Source: an uncultured Eubacteriales bacterium
GTDB lineage: Bacteria > Bacillota > Clostridia > Oscillospirales > Oscillospiraceae
DNA: 10,203 nt
Reading direction: 5' to 3'
NCBI GenBank assembly: GCA_902477055.1
Contig: CABSFY010000084.1
Span: 1 to 10,203, forward strand
Notes under the pieces: generated by a model
The model's input: only the letters and a program-made list of their open reading frames with translations
Database searches by the model: none
What the model was told of the DNA's origin: nothing
Part shown: in pieces, positions 5,376 through 10,203 of the stretch
How the letters are laid out: each line of letters starts with the position of its first letter
How positions within the stretch are numbered: the first letter of the stretch is position 1
Position numbers and translations under genes: made by a program

Positions 5376-6248
5376 ATGGAAATTTACGATCGCCGGAGCG
5401 GCGAGGTGCGGACAATCCCGGAGGTTGGGGCTGGCGCGATTCGGTTTACCTATGGAACGGTCCCCGGCCGGCTGCTGGCCAAGGGGCTTTTGTGCCGAAA
5501 ATTCGTTTCCAACGCCTATGCCGCATGGCAGAAGGGCCGCCTTTCACGAAGCAAAGCCCGTCGTTTTATCGAACAGTACAGCATCGACGTATCCGACTGC
5601 ACAGCGACGGAGTTTGCCTGTTTCAACGACTTTTTCACGCGGCAGAGAAGGAATTATGTAAACCAAACGGCAGAGAACGAGCTGCCCGCCATTGCCGATT
5701 CCAAGCTGCTGGCGCTGCCCATTGGCGAGGACGCGGTGTTTTCCATCAAGGGCGTGCCGTACACGACGGCACAGCTGCTGGAAAATGAAGCGCTGGCGCG
5801 GGAATTCGCCGGCGGAATGTGCCTGATCTTCCGCCTCGCGCCGGAGGATTATCACCGTTACGTTTACCCAGACAGCGGCACGCAGGACGCGACCGTCCAC
5901 ATCTCCGGCGTGCTGCACACGGTCAACCCCATCGCGGCCGATATGGCCGTCTACCGCCGCAACACCCGCGCCTACACCGTCCTGCACACGGCACATTTTG
6001 GCACGATGGTACAGATGGAGGTCGGCGCACTGCTCGTCGGCAAGATCGTCAACCACACGGAGCGCCCCGGCACAATCGAAAAGCTGGGCGAAAAGGGCTA
6101 CTTTGCCTACGGCGGCTCGACCGTCATCTTACTGGCAAAGCAAAACGTCTTGACCGTTGACGCAGATATTCTTGACTATTCCGCACGGGGCATCGAAACG
6201 CGCGTCTGCCTGGGCGAGCGCGTGGCCGCGCAGAGGGAGGACGCATGA
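5376..6248 (+). CDS. psd: Phosphatidylserine decarboxylase proenzyme (type II-like)
   Basis: This 290-residue enzyme decarboxylates phosphatidylserine to phosphatidylethanolamine at the membrane. It is made as a proenzyme that cleaves itself to create a pyruvoyl group. The cleavage motif is GGST (246-249, Ser248 becoming pyruvoyl) rather than the LGST of the E. coli type, as usual for the clostridial form. Other family landmarks are FNDFFTR (83-89), AIADSKL with Asp108, EDYHRY with His160, GVLHTVNPIA (178-187), LHT with His204, and EVGALLVGKI. Start: ATG at 5376 after AAGGAG; the frame is open upstream to 5181, but that segment lies in repeats. The stop overlaps the following gene (ATGA). No pssA homologue is in the window. 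Confidence 0.93.
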   Translation: MEIYDRRSGEVRTIPEVGAGAIRFTYGTVPGRLLAKGLLCRKFVSNAYAAWQKGRLSRSKARRFIEQYSIDVSDCTATEFACFNDFFTRQRRNYVNQTAENELPAIADSKLLALPIGEDAVFSIKGVPYTTAQLLENEALAREFAGGMCLIFRLAPEDYHRYVYPDSGTQDATVHISGVLHTVNPIAADMAVYRRNTRAYTVLHTAHFGTMVQMEVGALLVGKIVNHTERPGTIEKLGEKGYFAYGGSTVILLAKQNVLTVDADILDYSARGIETRVCLGERVAAQREDA

Positions 6249-6505
6249 GCTATCGCTATTTTCAGAACCGCGGCTGCGAATATTTCCCCTGCCACGCGGG
6301 GGCCGACCCGGAGAATTTCAACTGTCTGTTCTGCTTCTGCCCGCTGTACGCCCTCGGTGAGAAGTGCGGCGGCGGCTTTGCGTACACAAAAAACGGGATC
6401 AAGGACTGCTCCGCCTGCCTTTTCCCGCACAAAAAGGATAGTTACGATACGATTTGCGAACGATTTTCAGAAATCGTAGAAATTTGCAGAAAAAAACAAA
6501 AATAG
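6245..6505 (+). CDS. Small cysteine-rich metal-binding domain protein
   Basis: An 86-residue protein with ten cysteines (11, 16, 27, 30, 32, 41, 55, 58, 71, 81). The pattern CEYFPCH...NCLFCFCPLY...CGG...KDCSAC..PH matches the cysteine-rich small domain described as a probable zinc- or other metal-binding fold and often seen near cobalamin genes. No such genes are present here. No signal peptide or membrane segment is apparent, so it is probably cytoplasmic. It overlaps psd by 4 nt and is surely cotranscribed, but a functional link to phospholipid synthesis is unproven. The molecular role is unknown. Confidence 0.85.
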   Translation: MSYRYFQNRGCEYFPCHAGADPENFNCLFCFCPLYALGEKCGGGFAYTKNGIKDCSACLFPHKKDSYDTICERFSEIVEICRKKQK

Positions 6506-6508
6506 GGC

Positions 6509-6536
6509 TTGCATTTTTGAAAAAAATCGATACAAT
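6509..6536 (+). promoter_or_regulatory. Promoter of the folT-folC operon
   Basis: TTGCAT (6509-6514), a 16-bp A/T-rich spacer and TACAAT (6531-6536) place the start near 6543, just before the riboswitch aptamer. The 12-mer GCTTGCATTTTT covering the -35 recurs at the promoter at 8796-8824. Confidence 0.7.
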
Positions 6537-6555
6537 AATATCGACAAAGCGATGC

Positions 6556-6660
6556 TGCAGGGAGTAGGAACAGTGCGTTAAGTACCGATCGGATGGGAGG
6601 TTGCCGTCGGGCGAAGGCGTTTTCGCAACGCCGCGATACTGTTACCGCAACCGCCTGGCA
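6556..6660 (+). promoter_or_regulatory. Tetrahydrofolate (folT-type) riboswitch aptamer
   Basis: The element matches the THF riboswitch layout that I know from folT leaders. P1 is TGCAGG (6556-6561) with CCTGGCA (6654-6660, one bulge). P2 is AACAGT (6569-6574) with ACTGTT (6638-6643). The conserved GCGTTAAGT lies at 6575-6583. P3 is CCGA (6585-6588) with TCGG (6607-6610). An inner hairpin is GGCGTT/AACGCC (6616-6621 with 6627-6632). The hallmark pseudoknot forms between GGTTGC (6599-6604) and GCAACC (6647-6652). The downstream genes, a folate transporter and folC, fit reduced folate as ligand and repression as outcome. Confidence 0.9.
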
Positions 6661-6725
6661 AGACGCCCGATGTTTTTTGGCGTAGTATCGCACATATTTT
6701 CAACCTCCTCCAAATTCTAAGGAGG
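6596..6725 (+). promoter_or_regulatory. Riboswitch expression platform hiding the folT Shine-Dalgarno
   Basis: CCTCCT (6704-6709) is perfectly complementary to the folT ribosome binding site AGGAGG (6720-6725) across a 10-nt loop, which gives a sequester hairpin. The overlapping CAACCTCC (6701-6708) is also perfectly complementary to GGAGGTTG (6596-6603) in the aptamer, the same bases used by the pseudoknot. A nested helix TCGGGCG (6607-6613) with CGCCCGA (6664-6670) would extend that alternative fold. Translational control, OFF with ligand, is my inference. A T6 run (6673-6678) leaves partial termination possible. Confidence 0.7.
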
Positions 6726-6733
6726 AATTTTTT

Positions 6734-7312
6734 ATGTCCAAAACCCGTTTTTCCGTCCGCCGCATCGCGATTGACGCGGTGCTCATCGCCATGTACTTTG
6801 GTCTGTCGCTGCTCTCCGTAGAGATCGGCGGCATCAAGCTGACCTTCGCCTCGCTGCCGACGCTGATCTGCGCCATGCTGTTCGGCCCGGTGGACGGCTT
6901 CCTCGTCGGCTTCCTCGGCGCCTTTATGGAGCAGATGATCAAGTACGGCTTCACGGCCACGACGCTGCTGTGGGTGCTGCCCCCGGCCATTCGCGGTCTG
7001 TTCGTCGGCGTATGTGCGCTGCTGCTGAAGAAGCACATGTCCGTTGACGCGATTCTGTCCACCAAGCGGCCGTATGTCTACTTCGTCGTGACGCTCCTCT
7101 CCGGCGCGATCGTTTCCGGCCTCAACACGCTGGTGTTTTACGTGGACGCGAAGATGTTCGGTTACTATGAGTACCACATGATCTTCGGCGTGTTCTGGAT
7201 CCGCATCGCCTCCGGTCTGCTCTCGACGCTCCTGATGGCCTCCATTGCGCTGCCGGTCGTGGCTGCGCTCCAACGGGCGAATTTTATTCCAAGTAAGAAG
7301 GCTAGAGCATGA
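6734..7312 (+). CDS. folT: ECF transporter substrate-binding (S) component, FolT-type folate importer
   Basis: A 192-residue integral membrane protein with about six hydrophobic segments and a basic N-terminus (MSKTRFSVRR), the size and layout of ECF S components. Such proteins bind the vitamin and dock on the shared EcfA-EcfA'-EcfT energising module, not encoded in this window. The segment ASLPTLICAMLFGPVDGFLVG (about 37-57) is the typical S-component helix-loop region. The folate assignment rests on the THF riboswitch in the leader and on folC immediately downstream; the protein sequence alone would not fix the substrate. AGGAGG lies 8 nt before the ATG. The stop overlaps the folC start (ATGA). 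Confidence 0.88.
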   Translation: MSKTRFSVRRIAIDAVLIAMYFGLSLLSVEIGGIKLTFASLPTLICAMLFGPVDGFLVGFLGAFMEQMIKYGFTATTLLWVLPPAIRGLFVGVCALLLKKHMSVDAILSTKRPYVYFVVTLLSGAIVSGLNTLVFYVDAKMFGYYEYHMIFGVFWIRIASGLLSTLLMASIALPVVAALQRANFIPSKKARA

Positions 7313-8571
7313 ACGTTACCGAAGCGCTCAATTACATCCATTCCGTTTGCTGGAAAGGCTCGGTCCCCGGCCTTTCCCGGACGCAGGAGCTGTTACAGCG
7401 GCTCGGCGATCCGCAGAAAACACTGAAATTCATCCACATCGCCGGAACGAACGGCAAAGGCTCCACTGCCGCGATGCTCGACTCGATTCTCCGCGCGGCG
7501 GGCTACCGCTCCGGACTTTACACATCGCCTTATATCACCTGCTTCAATGAGCGGATGCAGGTCAACGGCGAAATGATCTCCGACGACGAGCTTGCCGAGA
7601 TCACTGAGCAGGTCAAGCCACACGCCGAGGCCATGGCCGACCACCCGACGGAGTTCGAGCTGGTCACGGCCATCGCAATGGTCTATTTCGCGCGGCACGC
7701 GTGCGATATCGTCGTGCTGGAGGTCGGCCTTGGCGGTGAGCTGGACTCGACCAATGTCATCGACACCCCCGAAGCTGCCGTCATCTGCAACATCGGCTAC
7801 GACCACATGGAGGTCCTCGGCGACACGCTGGAAGAAATCGCGAGCGCCAAGGCCGGCATCATCAAGGGCGGCGACGCAGTGATCTACCGCGGTGCCGATT
7901 CCGTGGAGGCCGTGTTCGCAGAGCGCTGCAAGGCGACCGGTGCAACGCTGCACAAGGCGGACTTCGACGGTCTGCATCTGCTCCGCAGCAGCTTTGAGGG
8001 GCAGGTTTTTGACTGCGGCGAACGCAAGGCGCTGGAGCTTCCGCTGCTGGGGCAGCATCAGCTCAGAAACGCCGCCGTCGTGCTGGCCACGGTCGATGTC
8101 CTGACGAAAAAGGGCTGGAGCATCTCCGAGGAGCAGCTCCGCGCGGGCCTGAAATCCGTCACATGGCCCGGCCGCTTCGAGCTGCTGCGCAAGGATCCGG
8201 TGTTCATCGTGGACGGCGGCCACAACCCGCAGTGCATCGAGGCGCTGGCGAAAAATATCGCTGATTATCTGCCCGGCATGGAGATTACCGGCCTGACCGG
8301 CGTCATGGCGGACAAGGATTACGCAGATATGTACCGTATCGTTGCGCCGTACATCACGCGCTTCGTCACCGTCACGCCGTGCAACCCCCGCGCCCTGCCC
8401 GCCGAAAAGCTGGCCGAGGCCCTGTCGCGCTACGAAAAGCCCGTCACCGCCTGCGCCACCGTGGCCGAGGGCGTCCGGACGGCCATCGCGCAGACCGCCC
8501 CGAACGGTGCCGTCGTTGCCTTCGGCAGCCTCTACATGGTCGGTGACATCCGCGCCACCGCAAAGGAATAA
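7309..8571 (+). CDS. folC: Folylpolyglutamate synthase / dihydrofolate synthase
   Basis: This 420-residue Mur-ligase-like ATP-dependent enzyme adds glutamate to folates, retaining them in the cell and improving them as cofactors. Motifs are the P-loop HIAGTNGKGS (43-52), YTSPYI and FNERMQVNG (about 71-87), VLEVGLGGELDSTN (136-149), GYDHMEVLG (163-171), SAKAGIIK with the likely carbamylated Lys181, the LLGQHQLRNA segment (246-255), WPGRFE (286-291) and VDGGHNP (301-307). Length is normal. Whether it also has dihydrofolate synthase activity cannot be judged here; no folP/folK genes are in the window. Its start overlaps the folT stop, so it shares the riboswitch transcript. A strong terminator follows. 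Confidence 0.95.
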   Translation: MNVTEALNYIHSVCWKGSVPGLSRTQELLQRLGDPQKTLKFIHIAGTNGKGSTAAMLDSILRAAGYRSGLYTSPYITCFNERMQVNGEMISDDELAEITEQVKPHAEAMADHPTEFELVTAIAMVYFARHACDIVVLEVGLGGELDSTNVIDTPEAAVICNIGYDHMEVLGDTLEEIASAKAGIIKGGDAVIYRGADSVEAVFAERCKATGATLHKADFDGLHLLRSSFEGQVFDCGERKALELPLLGQHQLRNAAVVLATVDVLTKKGWSISEEQLRAGLKSVTWPGRFELLRKDPVFIVDGGHNPQCIEALAKNIADYLPGMEITGLTGVMADKDYADMYRIVAPYITRFVTVTPCNPRALPAEKLAEALSRYEKPVTACATVAEGVRTAIAQTAPNGAVVAFGSLYMVGDIRATAKE

Positions 8572-8576
8572 GCTTC

Positions 8577-8608
8577 AAGCGTCCCGCCATCCGGCGAGGC
8601 GCTTTTTT
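8577..8608 (+). terminator. Intrinsic terminator of the folT-folC operon
   Basis: AAGCGTCCCGCC (8577-8588) pairs with GGCGAGGCGCTT (8593-8604), with one mismatch and one G-T pair, around the loop ATCC; six Ts follow from 8603. It begins 5 nt after the folC stop. Confidence 0.93.
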
Positions 8609-8759
8609 ATACTAGAATCTGTTAAAAAGCTTGAAAAGCTTTTTATAGCGCCAAAGGCGCGTCAGATTCTGCATGAGACGGCGCATCGTGCGTTCGCACG
8701 ATGCGAGTGTGCGTAGCACATGGGATTCTTGATTAAATATTTTAATCAAGAATCAGTAT
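8609..8759. repeat. Structured palindromic element, possibly MITE-like
   Basis: About 150 bp that fold almost completely. The outer stem AGAATCTG/CAGATTCT (8614-8621 with 8663-8670) encloses AAAAAGCTT/AAGCTTTTT (8624-8632 with 8636-8644) and GCGCC/GGCGC (8648-8652 with 8656-8660). CGCATCGTGC/GCACGATGCG (8682-8691 with 8696-8705), TGTGC/GCACA (8708-8720) and a perfect 14-bp stem (8724-8737 with 8741-8754) follow. The ends begin ATACT on both strands (8609-8613; 8755-8759). No transposase is present and no convincing target-site duplication was found. Together with flanking DNA this fills the 322-bp gap after folC, which holds no gene. Confidence 0.65.
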
Positions 8760-8795
8760 TAATGTGTGCTTCCCTTCCGGGCGCAAAAACATCGC

Positions 8796-8824
8796 TTGCA
8801 TTTTTATCGGCAAAATGGTACAAT
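8796..8824 (+). promoter_or_regulatory. Promoter of the AAA-CYTH gene
   Basis: TTGCAT (8796-8801), a 17-bp spacer and TACAAT (8819-8824) with an upstream TGg give an extended -10. The predicted start is near 8831. A hairpin, TACGCCGC/GCGGCGTA (8831-8838 with 8852-8859), would form at the very 5' end of the transcript; it has no U-run, so a stabilising or masking role is more likely than termination. Confidence 0.78.
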
Positions 8825-8893
8825 AAAGTGTACGCCGCCGCTTTGCGTGCTGCGGCGTAACTCTGCTTGCATCGAGCAAAAGGGGCGACTGCA

Positions 8894-10000
8894 ATGGCAA
8901 AGAAAATCACCCGCATCGTACTGACCGGCGGCCCTGCCGCAGGCAAGACCACCCTCATCAGCCGCATTTTGAAGGAATTCAAGCAGGACGACGGCTGGAA
9001 GGTCATCACCATCCCCGAAACGGCGACCGAGCTGATCTCCGGCTTCGGCATCAAGCCGTTCGGCAACTGTGTTTCGATGCTGGATTTCCAGTATTTCGTC
9101 ATCGAGGACCAGCTCCACAAGGAGCGTCTGGCGCTCAAGGCCGCGCAGATGGTGCCGGAGGAGAATGTCCTGGTTATCTATGACCGCGCATTGCTGGATG
9201 ACAAGGCGTATGTCAGCGACGAAGAATTCCGCGCGGTACTCAGCTCCTTCGGCAAAACCGAGGAGGAGGTCATGGCGGGCTACGATGCCGTTCTTCACTT
9301 GGTTTCCTGCGCAAAGGGCGCGGAATTTGCCTACAATTTTGGCAACGAGGCGCGCTACGAGCCGCTCGAGGTCGCGCGGGAGAAGGATGATCTGGCGCTC
9401 CGCGCGTGGTCGCACCACCCGAATCTGCGCATCATTGACAACTCCGTTGATTTTGAAGATAAAATTGCCCGCGGTCTGCGCGCGGTCTACGAAACGGTCG
9501 GCCAGCCCGTGCCGGAGGAAACGTGGCACAAGTACCTCATCAAGATGCCCGATCTCGCGGTCCTGACCGAGCGCTATCACGCCGCCGGCATCGACATGAT
9601 GCAGACCTATCTTTCGCAGACCAGCCCGAATATCGTCCGCCGCATCCGCCAGCAGAAAAACGGCAACGAATATCTCTATTTCTACACAGAAAAGCACGAT
9701 ACCGGTGAAACACGCTGGGAAACCGAACGTCCGATCTCCAGCAAGGAGTACATTCAGTATCTGATGGAGGGCGATGTATCACTGCACGCCGTCCATAAGG
9801 TGAAGTATCGTTTTGCTTACAATGGCAGACGCTTTGAGATCGACGTTTATCCCTTCTCCGCCGACCACGCCATCCTGCGTGCCGCCCTCCCCGGCAGCGA
9901 CAGCACCCTCGACGCTCCCCCGGAGATCACCGTCCTCCGCGAGGTCACCAACGACCCTGCATACCGCAACAGCCAACTCGCAAGAAATCAGATTTTATAA
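8894..10000 (+). CDS. AAA-type P-loop ATPase fused to a CYTH (triphosphate tunnel) domain
   Basis: The 368-residue protein begins with a P-loop NTPase/kinase-like domain (about 5-205): Walker A GGPAAGKTT (12-20), PETATE (41-46), and VLVIYDRALLDD (92-103) as the likely Walker B region. Residues about 218-365 resemble a CYTH fold: MMQTYLSQ, IVRRIRQ, YFYTEKHDTGETRWETER, VHKVKYRFAYNGRRFEIDVY and the final REVTNDPAYRNSQLA. CYTH enzymes hydrolyse triphosphate-containing substrates or, in class IV cyclases, make cAMP; the usual ExExK start motif is degenerate here (MMQTYL). The ATG at 8894 follows AGGGGC; a TTG at 8867 is in frame but lacks a binding site. Monocistronic. Substrate unknown. Confidence 0.82.
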   Translation: MAKKITRIVLTGGPAAGKTTLISRILKEFKQDDGWKVITIPETATELISGFGIKPFGNCVSMLDFQYFVIEDQLHKERLALKAAQMVPEENVLVIYDRALLDDKAYVSDEEFRAVLSSFGKTEEEVMAGYDAVLHLVSCAKGAEFAYNFGNEARYEPLEVAREKDDLALRAWSHHPNLRIIDNSVDFEDKIARGLRAVYETVGQPVPEETWHKYLIKMPDLAVLTERYHAAGIDMMQTYLSQTSPNIVRRIRQQKNGNEYLYFYTEKHDTGETRWETERPISSKEYIQYLMEGDVSLHAVHKVKYRFAYNGRRFEIDVYPFSADHAILRAALPGSDSTLDAPPEITVLREVTNDPAYRNSQLARNQIL

Positions 10001-10203
10001 AGCCAAAGGGCATGAGGCTCAGCCTCATGCCCTCAGCTTGTCAAAAAAGTCCTGACGGACTTTTCCGACAAGCTGCTTTCAAAATTGCAAAATAGGAATA
10101 AGGAAGATTATTTTGCAATTTTGCCCGCTGCGGCGGGGTTATTGAACGTGAACGGGAACCCTGACGGTTCCCTTTCACACTTTTCCTCCCTCCGAAACCT
10201 TTC
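10001..10203. repeat. Intergenic cluster of nested inverted repeats (gene-free right end)
   Basis: Four stems follow the AAA-CYTH stop: AGGGCATGAGGC/GCCTCATGCCCT (10007-10018 with 10022-10033); CAGCTTGTC/GACAAGCTG (10034-10042 with 10067-10075) enclosing AAAAGTCC/GGACTTTT (10045-10052 with 10057-10064); a 15-bp stem starting CAAAATTGC (10080-10094 with 10109-10123); and GGGAACC/GGTTCCC (10154-10160 with 10166-10172). The first may help end the upstream transcript but lacks a direct U-run. No coding frame here is convincing. Confidence 0.75.

Noticed and set aside
6663..6683. ACGCC/GGCGT hairpin as a classic terminator of the riboswitch
   Set aside because: The T6 run lies in its loop, not after the stem; the ribosome-binding-site sequestering hairpin is better supported, although partial termination by the 6607-6613/6664-6670 helix stays possible.
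7393..8223. Long minus-strand open frame opposite folC
   Set aside because: Shadow of folC; composition is His/Asp/Arg/Leu-rich nonsense typical of antisense frames.
10108..10203. 3' end of a minus-strand gene entering from the right
   Set aside because: The frame is open to TAA at about 10108-10110 but is made of the hairpin repeats and shows no family signature; no evidence beyond openness.

Overview
The window reads like a chromosomal segment of a GC-rich, low-complexity-intergenic member of the Clostridia, most likely a gut Oscillospiraceae/Ruminococcaceae-type bacterium. The grounds are the rplM-rpsI pair, strong AGGAGG ribosome binding sites, a tetrahydrofolate riboswitch in front of a folT-type gene, a type II phosphatidylserine decarboxylase, and intergenic hairpin repeats of a kind I associate with that group. 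The taxonomic call is inference; no 16S or other marker is present.

Layout. (1) 1-488, minus strand: rplM followed by the first codons of rpsI. (2) 489-705: a short control region with two near-consensus promoters facing each other, one for rplM-rpsI and one for the ttcA-like gene. (3) 706-1437: a TtcA-like tRNA 2-thiocytidine enzyme whose stop codon lies in the loop of a bidirectional terminator, shared with a convergent 50-residue membrane peptide gene (1456-1608, minus). (4) 1777-4851: a tightly packed four-gene operon in which every junction overlaps. It encodes a PyrF-family protein lacking the canonical catalytic lysine, a histidine phosphatase fused to a GNAT acetyltransferase, and two half-size chromate-transporter (CHR) proteins. 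(5) 4852-5375: 524 bp without a convincing gene, filled with hairpin modules and direct repeats. (6) 5376-6505: psd and an overlapping small cysteine-rich metal-binding protein gene. (7) 6506-8608: promoter, THF riboswitch, folT-like folate importer gene, folC, and a strong intrinsic terminator. (8) 8609-8759: a structured, possibly MITE-like palindromic element. (9) 8796-10000: promoter and a gene for an AAA-type P-loop domain fused to a CYTH (triphosphate tunnel) domain. (10) 10001-10203: another cluster of nested inverted repeats with no gene.

How the parts work together. The clearest functional unit is THF riboswitch-folT-folC: import of folate and its polyglutamylation (retention) under feedback control by reduced folate. 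The sequence supports a specific switch, because the segment that forms the ligand-dependent pseudoknot is also complementary to the strand that hides the folT Shine-Dalgarno. psd makes phosphatidylethanolamine at the membrane. The pyrF-like operon is harder to read: its PyrF homologue carries Met where the catalytic Lys of the DxKxxD motif should be, and its partners are not pyrimidine genes, so it may not be the cell's orotidylate decarboxylase.
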